A stretch of DNA of 46,958 bases, taken from positions 1 through 46,958 of the forward strand of contig JACIVQ010000007.1 in NCBI GenBank assembly GCA_014361445.1, written 5' to 3'. The notes below the pieces were generated by a model. The model worked only from the letters and a program-made list of their open reading frames with translations. It ran no database searches and had not been told where the DNA came from. The position numbers and the translations under genes are program-made. This document shows, piece by piece, positions 25,297 to 33,739 of the stretch (the stretch's first letter is position 1; each line of letters opens with the position of its first letter). Source of the stretch: Methanosuratincolales archaeon (GTDB lineage Archaea; Thermoproteota; Methanomethylicia; Methanomethylicales; Methanomethylicaceae).

Positions 25297-26466
25297 ATGG
25301 ACCAATGGGTGGTATTCCTCGCAATCGTCTTAGCATTCTGGTCAATTCTGCTCATGGCAAGGCATTTTTTGCCAAAGAGTGTTGAAGTCCGCCCCTTTTA
25401 TTTGATATGGAGAACTACAAAGTTTAACGCACTCATTGAGAGAGCAGGAGCAAAGCTAAGACCTTTTTGGAAGGTTATTTGGACTATTGGAATTGCGGTG
25501 TCTATAGGCGGTTCAATATATATAACATACATACTCGCCAGAAACCTTTTCTTCTTGTTCTTCAAGACTGAAGGGGCCTCTCCTGTTTCGTTACTAATTC
25601 CTGGTATAACGCTGAGTCCAACGTTTAATACATTATTTTTCTTCGGTATTTCAATAGTGGTAATTCTAGTATCACATGAGTTTTCCCATGGTGTTGCAGC
25701 GAGAGCAGAGGGAATAAAAGTAAAGAGCACAGGTCTGTTACTACTTGCTATAATACCTGGGGCATTTGTCGAGCCTGATGAGGAAGATCTCAAAAAGGCT
25801 AAGAAGTCTTCCCAAGCTCGGGTCTACGCCGCAGGCTCAACGGCAAATATAATAATCGCCTTAATCGCGCTCGCATTACTAACAAATGGAACGCTGGTAA
25901 TCTCGCCATTATACAACACTACACCATCTGGAGTTCAGATAACAGAGGTTGTGCCAAACTCTCCAGCCGAGGGAGTGTTGAGAACTTGGGACGTGATAAT
26001 TAGCATAAACGATTCACCAATAAAAAATGCTATTGATTTGGAGCGAGTATTAAAAGAAATACCACCAAATTCCTCGGTGTCCATCACTATAATAAGAGGG
26101 GGGGAGACTTTCCCTGTTGACTTCAAACTTGGACAGTCGCCCACATCTAATTCTTCTTACATCGGAATTTACACTTATCCTTACTATCAACCTAAATACA
26201 GTTTTGCCCCTTCGTTTCTCCCATTTTATATCTTAGGAGCGCTTTCATGGATATACATTCTATCATTAAATATTGGTTTGATAAATATTATGCCTGTGAC
26301 GGCTTTGGATGGAGATAAACTCGCAGAGGTTATGATAAATTTTGTCTTTAAAAAGAAGAACCTTTCGGAAAAAATGGGGCAAGTTTTGAGGTGGTCATGC
26401 CTTTTAATGTTGGTTTTGAATATATCTATGAGTTTCATAGTATTTCCGTCTTTCAGGTTTGGATAG
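25297..26466 (+). CDS. Site-2 protease family (M50) membrane metalloprotease with PDZ domain
   Basis: A 389-residue intramembrane zinc protease. N-terminal helices lead to VSHEFSHGVAARAEG with the HExxH zinc motif at about residues 127-131. A PDZ domain follows at about 208-285 (VQITEVVPNSPAEG.LRTWDVIISINDSPI). The second active-site motif is INIMPVTALDGDKL (NxxPxxxLDG type) at about residue 330. Members of the family cleave membrane-bound regulators or clear signal peptides. The client here is not known. The start ATG follows a GCTGAAAG stretch. Twelve bp after its stop begins the Ncs6-like gene. Confidence 0.9.
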   Translation: MDQWVVFLAIVLAFWSILLMARHFLPKSVEVRPFYLIWRTTKFNALIERAGAKLRPFWKVIWTIGIAVSIGGSIYITYILARNLFFLFFKTEGASPVSLLIPGITLSPTFNTLFFFGISIVVILVSHEFSHGVAARAEGIKVKSTGLLLLAIIPGAFVEPDEEDLKKAKKSSQARVYAAGSTANIIIALIALALLTNGTLVISPLYNTTPSGVQITEVVPNSPAEGVLRTWDVIISINDSPIKNAIDLERVLKEIPPNSSVSITIIRGGETFPVDFKLGQSPTSNSSYIGIYTYPYYQPKYSFAPSFLPFYILGALSWIYILSLNIGLINIMPVTALDGDKLAEVMINFVFKKKNLSEKMGQVLRWSCLLMLVLNISMSFIVFPSFRFG

Positions 26467-26478
26467 AGGCGCTGAAAG

Positions 26479-27414
26479 TTGACAGTCATGCAATGTAATT
26501 GTGGAAGAGAGGCGTTTTATTGGAGGAGGCACTCTGGAGAGGTCCTATGTAAAAAGTGTTTCATGAAGAGTGTGGAGAGAACTGTCCTAAGAACTATAAA
26601 AAGGGAGGGGCTATTTGGGCCGAAAGACCGGATAATGGTTGCCTTATCGGGAGGTAAAGACAGTTTAGCTCTTCTGAGTATTTTGTCTAAGATTGAAAGA
26701 AAGTATGACACGGAGATTTTTGCTGTGACCATAGATGAAGGAGTAAGGGGATACAGGGAGGAGGGTCTTAACATAGCTAAAAGAGTTGCAGGAGAGCTCG
26801 GCATAGAGCACCGTATTGTCAGTTTTAAAGAGGCATACGGTAATTCATTGGAAGAGATCTATAATTTGGCCAGCTCTAAAGGCATCAAGCTTCTTGGATG
26901 TACATTCTGTGGAGTTTTGAGAAGAAGGCTGATCAACGAGGCAGCAATAAAGTTTGGTGCTACGAAAGTAGCTACTGGACACAATCTTGACGATGAGGCG
27001 CAGACAGTATTCATAAATCTCATGCGTGGCGACGTAGCTAGGATGATTAGACTTGGCACAAAGCCGTTGAAAGTTAGAGAAGGTTTCGTTCCAAGGGTAA
27101 AGCCATTGAGGTATATACCTGAAAAGGAAATTGCAATATATGTGTATTTGAAGGGCTATCCACTCTATGAGAGGGAGTGCCCATATGTCAGGGCGTCTCT
27201 GAGAGACGAAGTTAGGGACATATTAAATAGGATAGAACAGAGACACCCTGGAACAAAATTCTCTATGGTAAGGTCGGTTGATAAGCTTAGCAAGTTGCTG
27301 AAAGGGGAGGTTGGAGAGATAAAATATTGTAAAAGATGCGGCTCGCCCTCAGGAAGGGAAGTTTGCAGAATGTGTGAACTTTTATCGATACTAGGACTTA
27401 GTTCAGAGAGATAG
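26479..27414 (+). CDS. tRNA 2-thiolation enzyme (Ncs6/TtuA family)
   Basis: ATP-dependent thiolase that makes 2-thiouridine at position 34 (Ncs6 type) or 54 (TtuA type) of tRNAs, with sulfur from a ubiquitin-like carrier. N-terminal zinc finger CNCGREAFYWRRHSGEVLCKKC, PP-loop MVALSGGKDSLALL at about residues 52-65, central GCTFCGVLRRR with two Cys that can hold a 4Fe-4S cluster, ATGHNLDDEAQTV, and a C-terminal zinc finger YCKRCGSPSGREVCRMCEL. Start: TTG 26479 has GAGG 9 nt upstream, while ATG 26488 is a close alternative. The MoaD-like protein at 16620-16895 is a candidate sulfur donor. Confidence 0.9.
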   Translation: MTVMQCNCGREAFYWRRHSGEVLCKKCFMKSVERTVLRTIKREGLFGPKDRIMVALSGGKDSLALLSILSKIERKYDTEIFAVTIDEGVRGYREEGLNIAKRVAGELGIEHRIVSFKEAYGNSLEEIYNLASSKGIKLLGCTFCGVLRRRLINEAAIKFGATKVATGHNLDDEAQTVFINLMRGDVARMIRLGTKPLKVREGFVPRVKPLRYIPEKEIAIYVYLKGYPLYERECPYVRASLRDEVRDILNRIEQRHPGTKFSMVRSVDKLSKLLKGEVGEIKYCKRCGSPSGREVCRMCELLSILGLSSER

Positions 27415-27426
27415 AAGGCAAGTTTC

Positions 27427-27597
27427 CTACAATTTTAACCAACTGTTGACGCTCTCCTCGACTAAATTCGGAATGTTCTTGCCTCTGAGGTATTCGTCGG
27501 TTGATCTTTCATTGTAAAATCTGGCGCAGTTCTCAGCGAATTTCCATAGGGCAGGGCAGTCTCCAACTCACTTAACATGATCATTCTTTCCACACTT
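27427..27597 (-). pseudogene. Decayed coding fragment (unidentified)
   Basis: Within the 27415-27831 gene gap, the minus strand reads a protein-like stretch (CPALWKFAENCARFYNE near its middle, then a frame to TAG at 27427), interrupted by an in-frame stop near its start. Upstream frames are broken. The segment vaguely resembles the N-terminal region of some TnpB-type transposases, but this is weak. Treat it as a probable gene relic of unknown family. The rest of the gap shows no RNA or gene. Confidence 0.3.
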
Positions 27598-27831
27598 CAA
27601 TCAGCCTCCTTATGATGCCTTGCTAGAAATTTCTCGAAAAACATTTAACCTCTTGAGAACGTCTGTGGAGTCTTTGTCCTCAGAGAGATTATTTGTTACA
27701 TCAGATTAATCGGCATTAAAAAAGCATAGTTAAAACGCTCCGTCCCCTAATCGAGAGTGCGGGATCCCATGCCAAACAGACAAGTAATTAAGCAAAACCA
27801 GTTGTAAATTAACTTTATACTAGGTGGTTTA

Positions 27832-28374
27832 ATGAGGGCAAATGTCGTTAAAGGATTCTATAGGGATCTAAAGCCGGCAACAGAATTGCTTAAGAAAAAA
27901 ATTGGCGAGGAAGAGTTGGTTGGAGCGACTGTAGGGTTTTTGTACTACCCTTACTGGCTGATCAATTTTGAAGTTAAGGCGAGCATGGCTCTAGGTGTGA
28001 GCAAGACTTACGAGGGAGTTTATTTGATGGTTGATGGTATAACAGGTTTTGTGGGGTATACCTCAATTCCAGATCTAGTAACCGAAGAACTGGACGAGGA
28101 AAGAGTTCTAAGTTTGAAGGTTCTGGAAGATGTAGGGCTTTGTGAAGCCAAAGAATATGTGAAGAAGACTTTCCAGAGGCTCAAAAGATTGACTATGTTG
28201 AAAGATATGGAGATTAATGTGATCGACAAAATGGTGATTTATAAGCAGTTCTGGTTAGTTCAACTTCCTAGAAAAAAAGAGAGGAAAGTTTGGTTGCTCC
28301 TGGATAGTGTGTCAGGATCCGCTCACTTTGTAGTCCCGAGCGAAATTGGGATGGAAGTTAATTCAGCAAGATGA
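27832..28374 (+). CDS. Conserved-looking hypothetical protein
   Basis: A 180-residue soluble protein that I do not recognise. The N-terminal part has a basic helix (VVKGFYRDLKPATELLKKKI), then the aromatic motif FLYYPYWLINFEVKA, which resembles the central strand of small archaeal proteins of unknown function. The C-terminal part has a second similar motif (VIYKQFWLVQLPRKKERKVWLLLDSVSGSAHF), suggesting an internal duplication of a YPYW/KQFW-centred beta unit. ATG follows GGTGG by 4-5 nt, a strong site. Its last 52 bp overlap the 3' end of the convergent symporter gene, an unusually long overlap. Confidence 0.7.
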   Translation: MRANVVKGFYRDLKPATELLKKKIGEEELVGATVGFLYYPYWLINFEVKASMALGVSKTYEGVYLMVDGITGFVGYTSIPDLVTEELDEERVLSLKVLEDVGLCEAKEYVKKTFQRLKRLTMLKDMEINVIDKMVIYKQFWLVQLPRKKERKVWLLLDSVSGSAHFVVPSEIGMEVNSAR

Positions 28375-29939
28375 GATGCTGAGAAGATCTTGGAGATGTT
28401 AGAAGCTACTACCTTTGTTTCTATTGACGAGGACCTTTCGATCCTTTTATCCACAGATGCGGATATGAAGTGCTTCTTACTCATATCCACAAGACTCTGT
28501 ATTTCTGGTGGCAATGGTTTCGTAACGAGGCTTACTACTACCATTAGTACAACTGATACAATTAAACCCGCAAAGAATGGGTGCACTGCTGTCAAAGCTC
28601 TAAGTCCTGATGGGTCCCAAAGTGCCGCTGTTGCAGCTCCACCAATCATAGAGGCAAGCGCCCCAGCAGATGTCGCTCGCTTCCAATAGACAGCAGAGAG
28701 GTTCGTAGTAATAAATGCACATCCTAGAACCCCAAATGCAGAGACCACTGCAGTGAAGACGCTGCCTCCGGGGATCAAAGCAACGGCGATGGCTATAAGC
28801 CCTATAACGAATACCAAGATCCGAGTCCAGCGCATCCTGGTCCTGTCTTCCAACTTGGGGTTTATGTACTTAACATAAATATCGTTGATTATGGCTGATG
28901 CAGAGGTCAGTGACAAGGTATCGGCAGTACTCATAATGGCAGCATATACCGCCGCCAACAGAAATCCAGCGAGCCACGGATTGGTGAAAGTGTAGAAGAA
29001 CGTTGCCGCGGCAAGCTCGGGGTCAGGTAGCCCCGGAAGCAGTACTATTGCAAATAGCCCCAGAAAGACGCAGGCGTATGTGAATATAACGGCCCAAATG
29101 ACGTTCACGACTATTGAGTTTGTTATTGTCTTTACACTCCTTGCAGACATGTGGAAAATTACGATGTGCGGCAGACCTATGTAACCAATCATATATATCA
29201 ATAGAGAACCCAGAATCTCGCCGTACTGTCCATAGTACATGTTATTTGTGCCCCAGACTGAGAGTATGGTCGGGTTTATTGCCATGAGGTGATCTGTGAG
29301 ACCACCAAGTCCGCCCACCAGTGAGAAGCCAACAACAAGACCTACAACTGCTCCAATGAACATTATTAGTGCCTGCATTACGTTGGTCAGCATAACTGCA
29401 AGTAGACCGCCCAGAGCAACATAGATAAGCACAACTATGCCGCCGACTATAACTCCCCATTGGTATGGGACGCCTAACAATAGCTGGGCCATCTTCCCAG
29501 CAGCAATAATCTGCGCAAGAAGGTAAACCCAGCAGAATATTGCAGTTATAAGACCGCCAACAGCGGATGTAGCGCTTGATGGAAATCTCTTTGAGAGCAG
29601 ATCGACTGGTGTGACCGCTCCCAACCTCGCGGCGAGCGTCCTCATTCTTCTCCCTAAGAAAGTGAAATTCCAGAACCCGCCTCCCGCATCTCCAGCCTCG
29701 TACCAGAAGGCAAAAGCACCCTCTGTGTAGGCATAGCCAGGCAGCCCCACAAACATGAAGCCGCTCATCGAGCCGGCCCCATGGCTTAGACCTACAAGAA
29801 AGGCGCCGCTTCTCCTACCAGCAACGGTGAAGTCCTCTAGTTTCTTAATGAACTTCCCGGACCATATGCCTATAACGACCATTATAATTAGATAGACCGC
29901 CCAGCCAATAAGTGCCTCTATATGAAAGACTTCAGCCAC
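28323..29939 (-). CDS. Sodium:solute symporter family permease
   Basis: A 538-residue SSS-family transporter with about 13 transmembrane helices. Landmarks: YLIIMVVIGIWSGKFIKKLEDFTVAGRR near the start, GAGSMSGFMFVGLPGYAYTEG, GGLLAVMLTNVMQALIMFIGA (the classical SSS signature near residues 180-200), and AAIMSTADTLSLTSASAIINDIY. The substrate could be proline, pantothenate, acetate or another organic solute, and the sequence does not decide. GTG start with GGAGGGGT 7 nt upstream. A tiny membrane gene overlaps its start by 8 bp, as in two-component symporters. Confidence 0.9.
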   Translation of the reverse strand: MAEVFHIEALIGWAVYLIIMVVIGIWSGKFIKKLEDFTVAGRRSGAFLVGLSHGAGSMSGFMFVGLPGYAYTEGAFAFWYEAGDAGGGFWNFTFLGRRMRTLAARLGAVTPVDLLSKRFPSSATSAVGGLITAIFCWVYLLAQIIAAGKMAQLLLGVPYQWGVIVGGIVVLIYVALGGLLAVMLTNVMQALIMFIGAVVGLVVGFSLVGGLGGLTDHLMAINPTILSVWGTNNMYYGQYGEILGSLLIYMIGYIGLPHIVIFHMSARSVKTITNSIVVNVIWAVIFTYACVFLGLFAIVLLPGLPDPELAAATFFYTFTNPWLAGFLLAAVYAAIMSTADTLSLTSASAIINDIYVKYINPKLEDRTRMRWTRILVFVIGLIAIAVALIPGGSVFTAVVSAFGVLGCAFITTNLSAVYWKRATSAGALASMIGGAATAALWDPSGLRALTAVHPFFAGLIVSVVLMVVVSLVTKPLPPEIQSLVDMSKKHFISASVDKRIERSSSIETKVVASNISKIFSASHLAELTSIPISLGTTK

Positions 29940-30126
29940 GGCTCGACCCCTCCTGGGATTGAAGCTCCTCCTGTTTTTCCCGCCGTCTTAAAATGCCCCA
30001 CGCCACGAATGCCAAGACTAGCCAAAGCACAGGCCAGAAGAACATTATAGTCCAAGTCTGCCAAGGATCCACTGAAGTCGCTTTTGGTATCAAAGTGGCA
30101 AAGAGAAACGCCAATACAGGTATCAT
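29932..30126 (-). CDS. Small membrane partner of the symporter
   Basis: A 64-residue protein with two hydrophobic helices (MIPVLAFLFATLIP and IMFFWPVLWLVLAFVAWGIL) and a charged cytoplasmic tail (RRREKQEELQSQEG). Small two-helix proteins of this kind often precede SSS transporters (DUF3311/DUF997-like). ATG at 30126 lies 5 nt after GGTG, while an upstream TTG in the same frame is less likely. The gene overlaps the symporter start by 8 bp and is translationally coupled. It probably assembles with or stabilises the transporter (inference from context). Confidence 0.75.
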   Translation of the reverse strand: MIPVLAFLFATLIPKATSVDPWQTWTIMFFWPVLWLVLAFVAWGILRRREKQEELQSQEGSSRG

Positions 30127-30294
30127 TATAACACCCAAATCGGGGTTGAAAATAAGTCATATTTAAGATTTTTTAATTTTTTTACCTCATTAATTACAAC
30201 CAGATAGATCTAAAGCCAATTTTATCATTATTTGTCACTAAAGGTTGAAAAACTGTTAATAGAAGTCTATCTGTCAGTAGAAATCCAAGAGGGT

Positions 30295-31158
30295 CTAATT
30301 CTCATCCCCCTTTGGTTTATCTTTGCTAAGGATTGCCTCGTCATTGAATTTGATGTACCTTCTTGGATAGGCGAACTCTATACCGTTAGCCGCAAATTCC
30401 TTTTTGATGTCTCTTAGCAAGTCGCGTGCCATAGTAAAAGCGGTTGGTTGGTCTTTAGCTCTGCTGAGTAGCCTCACTCTGACACCATTCTCATGTATTT
30501 CCATCACCATAGCATTTGGAAGGTCGCCTATAGGGAGGCAGTCTGGATGTCTCTTTGCAACATCTACCATTATCTTCATAGCAAGGTCCAAATTGGCTTC
30601 ATGGGAAACGTCAACAAAAACAGGGACTAGTTTTGTGGGGTCCCTAGCTGAATAGTTCACTATAACTTCAGACTGTAGGACGGAATTGGGAACAATCAGT
30701 CGTCTGTTATCCCATGTTCGAAGGGTGGCATACATCAGGCTTAAATCCTCAACAAAGCAGAATTCATTTCTAAACAAAACGGCATCCTCCAATTTTATTG
30801 GTTGCGTGAGCGATAACATTATCCCAGCGATAACGTTGGAAAAGGTTGTTTGCGCTGCTAAGCCAATCACTATAGAGGCGAATCCTGCTGCAACAAAAAG
30901 GGAAGCTATCGCTGGACCGAGTTCAGGGAATGCTGTGAAGGTAACGAAGGACACGCCTAAAATTATGATCAAGGAGAGCAGAACCCTCCTCAGGAAAACA
31001 TAAGAGGTCTTCAATGAGGGGGATCTGGCAACTACTCTTTCAATCCATTTCTTGATTATTTTGTCCAACAATAGGACTGTAACTAGTGTTAGTCCGTAGC
31101 CAAACGATAAGATTATGATCTGCCAAAGATACTTGGTAAAGACTTCCATTTTGACCAC
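30295..31158 (-). CDS. MscS-type mechanosensitive channel
   Basis: A 287-residue small-conductance mechanosensitive channel that releases solutes on osmotic downshock. Three N-terminal transmembrane helices. The pore-lining third is LGPAIASLFVAAGFASIVIGLAAQTTFSNVIAGIMLSLTQP (about residues 85-125), Gly/Ala-rich as in MscS. The beta domain follows (EDAVLFRNEFCFVEDLSLMYATLRTWDNRRLIVPNS), then the C-terminal alpha/beta vestibule. An ATG three codons into the frame (31149) is an alternative start. It stands alone. Confidence 0.92.
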   Translation of the reverse strand: MVKMEVFTKYLWQIIILSFGYGLTLVTVLLLDKIIKKWIERVVARSPSLKTSYVFLRRVLLSLIIILGVSFVTFTAFPELGPAIASLFVAAGFASIVIGLAAQTTFSNVIAGIMLSLTQPIKLEDAVLFRNEFCFVEDLSLMYATLRTWDNRRLIVPNSVLQSEVIVNYSARDPTKLVPVFVDVSHEANLDLAMKIMVDVAKRHPDCLPIGDLPNAMVMEIHENGVRVRLLSRAKDQPTAFTMARDLLRDIKKEFAANGIEFAYPRRYIKFNDEAILSKDKPKGDEN

Positions 31159-31235
31159 TTATCGTATGAGAGCTTTTCTTAATATTATTTTTTTCTGAAT
31201 TTAAAAATGGACTTGTCAAAATTACTAAGAGACAA

Positions 31236-31937
31236 TCAGTAGGATTCCTTATGATATTTCCCAACAGTCCTTTTACCCATAAAAATCATCAAATCACCCT
31301 TAACCCACTCTTTTAATACCTTCAGGGCACCATATTTTTTGAGCCTTCGAGTAGACATCTTTACCACTATTTTTGGAGAGTAAATGACTTTCCCGATCTT
31401 TCTTAATCTTAAGCCCAACTCGCCATCGTCACAGAGGGGGTAATCAGTATAACCACCTACTTTCAAAAAAGCCTCTCTGAGGACCGCAGTATTAGTACCT
31501 CTAGTCCAGACAATCCCCAATTTGTAGACCAGTAGCGAAAACAAGTTGATTAAAGAATATAGGACTCTATACCTAGGATCTGGTTCTAAGGGTTCGTCCG
31601 GACCACATACCGCCACAACGTCCAAAGAAAAATGAGAGAGAATCTGTTGTAGCCAGTCATTCCTTACTATGACGTCGGCATCTGTGTGAACGACAACTTT
31701 GCCACGGGCTATTGCTGCACCGTCATTCCTTGCGCCGCCTACTCCCTTGCTTTTCTGCTGGACAACTATATCAGCGTACTTTGAGGCGATTTTGATAGTA
31801 TTATCAGTGCTTCCTCCGTCTACCACAATTATCTCGTAGTCACCCCTAGGTAGGGTCTGTGAGGAAATGCATCGAAGAGTTGCCTCTATCCACCTTTCTT
31901 CATTATACGTAGGAATTATGACAGAGATCTTTATCAA
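31236..31937 (-). CDS. Family 2 glycosyltransferase
   Basis: A 233-residue GT-A fold enzyme: SVIIPTYNEERWIEATL at the N-terminus, YEIIVVDGGSTDNT, and the metal-binding VVVHTDADVIV (DxD) near residue 90, followed by a conserved GTNTAVLREAF and a CDDGELGLRLRK acceptor region. It lacks transmembrane helices, so it is a cytosolic-face enzyme. The sugar donor and acceptor are unknown. It lies near a polysaccharide-type flippase gene (33740-35260), so a role in surface glycan or N-glycan synthesis is plausible. TTG start at 31937. Confidence 0.88.
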   Translation of the reverse strand: MIKISVIIPTYNEERWIEATLRCISSQTLPRGDYEIIVVDGGSTDNTIKIASKYADIVVQQKSKGVGGARNDGAAIARGKVVVHTDADVIVRNDWLQQILSHFSLDVVAVCGPDEPLEPDPRYRVLYSLINLFSLLVYKLGIVWTRGTNTAVLREAFLKVGGYTDYPLCDDGELGLRLRKIGKVIYSPKIVVKMSTRRLKKYGALKVLKEWVKGDLMIFMGKRTVGKYHKESY

Positions 31938-32025
31938 GGAGGTTCACATAAAAGAGCATATATTCCTTAAGTTTATTTCTTTATCTTTAATTTGAACGAA
32001 GAATTTAGACTTACCGGTGGTTACT

Positions 32026-33087
32026 TTGAAGATCTGCCTGCGACTCCACATGCCAGGAATATTTGACACAGGCTGGGCTGAGGTGATGATTTCGCTGATG
32101 AAAAAATATGGGGATTGCGTTGCCGTAGTGGGAGGCACAGTTGGTGCGGTGGCAATGATGGACGCCCGCCTCGAAAATAAAGTGAAGATTATCCAAGAAA
32201 AATTCAGCGAATGGATCAACAAGAATCGGTTTGAATTCGATGTAATAGTTAATTCTATGGGCGCAAGTGATGTTGAAAGGATGATGGCAGACAGCTGGCA
32301 CATATATAAAAGGACAGCAATGCCCATTGTTGGCGTGGATACAAACAATAGGGTTGTGGCTTTTTGGAGTGAAGGGGCAAGAGAATTTGCTCAAAGATTG
32401 TCTGAGGATTTGAAGTTTGATCTCAAGGATGGCAAAGACTTCGGGACAACATTTTGGAGGGAGGGAGAAAGGGAATTTAGGAGAATATTGGCAGTTTCAC
32501 CTGGAGATTGGATACTAATAAATAAGATAGTGGTTGGAAAAGCGGAAGCGAAAGATGTTGTCGTGGTCTGTGAAAAAGGGAACATTTTGGATATAATAGG
32601 GGCGGCAATTAAAAGACATGGAGTTGAAAAGCTGGGAAGAATAGAGCTGTCTGAGGCGAAAATAGACACCGTAAAGGTATTGAGGAATATTGTTAAGAGC
32701 AGGAGGACAGACCTAAAGGCTAAAATTAGTAAGAAGATAGCCTACATAGAGCATGTAGGGTACGATGTTTTAAAATTACTGGATGAAGGAATCTGCTCTG
32801 CTGTTACTGTTGGAGACGATACAACTTTAATTGTGGGAGACATACTTAGCAGATTTGGGATTCCAATCATTGGGATCACTGATGGAGATGCAGAGGGGCT
32901 TTTACAGGGGGGAGAATTAGCACCAGGATCCACAATTTTTAAGGTTAAAAGTGACGATGAGGCGGGCAGGAGGATCTTCCAACAGATCTTCGAAGCCAAG
33001 CCATTTTATGAGGGAGTCCTGGATAGTCTCAAAGGAAGGATAGCAGAGGTCATGAAAAGCGAAATAATTTCAGTTATTACTTTTTAG
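32026..33087 (+). CDS. DUF2117-like archaeal protein
   Basis: A 353-residue protein resembling the archaeal family DUF2117, frequent in methanogens: start pattern MKICLRLHMPGIFDTGWAEVMI, then AVVGGTVGAVAMMDARLENKV, and a C-terminal domain with the acidic, Gly-rich stretches TVGDDTTLIVGDILSRFGIPIIGITDGDAEGLL and APGSTIFKVKSDDEAG. The latter looks like a nucleotide- or metal-binding (Toprim-like) site, but no activity is established. TTG at 32026 is 6 nt after GGTGG and matches the family N-terminus (MKI). An in-frame GTG at 32017 is less likely. Isolated gene. Confidence 0.65.
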   Translation: MKICLRLHMPGIFDTGWAEVMISLMKKYGDCVAVVGGTVGAVAMMDARLENKVKIIQEKFSEWINKNRFEFDVIVNSMGASDVERMMADSWHIYKRTAMPIVGVDTNNRVVAFWSEGAREFAQRLSEDLKFDLKDGKDFGTTFWREGEREFRRILAVSPGDWILINKIVVGKAEAKDVVVVCEKGNILDIIGAAIKRHGVEKLGRIELSEAKIDTVKVLRNIVKSRRTDLKAKISKKIAYIEHVGYDVLKLLDEGICSAVTVGDDTTLIVGDILSRFGIPIIGITDGDAEGLLQGGELAPGSTIFKVKSDDEAGRRIFQQIFEAKPFYEGVLDSLKGRIAEVMKSEIISVITF

Positions 33088-33739
33088 TGATTACTTGGCA
33101 GTCTCCACAATTAAAGCTAGGGTTCTTACTCAGGGGATTCGTTGGTCGGTTTTCCATTAGTTTTTTGACTACTTTATCAAATTCCATCCCAGAAAAGAGG
33201 ATTGTTTAAGTGCTAGACCGTTATCCTTGCGATCTGGGCGCTTGCATGTTTATGTGTTTATCAGCACCTTATTCATAGACCTTGGTTCAAAATGGCAACT
33301 TTGCACCTTAAGCCGCTACAGCATGAAGATTGCAGTGGATTCCTAATCGATGTTATTGGAGTCAATTCCACTACATCATTCCAGTGATCCTATACAAAGG
33401 CACAGTTGGGCTGGAAATTGAGGCGGGTAATAGTTTTATTGATTATTAATAGATCATAGATTAGAGGGAGTTAGCTTCAACCCCTCAGGAGCATGATGGG
33501 TTACGTGAACAGATTCTCTTTGCATCCAAACACCTGAATGTGCTTTCACGCTCTTTGGTCACCAGTAGAACATACAATATATTAGAGTCTCCCTTGAACC
33601 TTTGCTTACTTTTTGAGCCCATATATTAGCTGGATTTGAAATTGCGACTCGGTATTACTATTAAAGCTACAAGCTTTCTTATCGAGTTCTATGCTGATAA
33701 CTTGAAAAATGAGAAGTAGATCAAAAATAAAATTCATTT
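33088..33739 (+). other. Gene-free 650-bp stretch with a possible transposase relic
   Basis: No intact gene is seen. At about 33270-33430 the plus strand reads broken, protein-like stretches (IDLG..., then YSMKIAVDS followed by a stop and further residues LHHSSDPIQ). These recall the central region of DDE (IS5-type) transposases, though too decayed to name. The remaining bases are AT-rich and carry no tRNA or repeats that I can identify. Confidence 0.3.
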
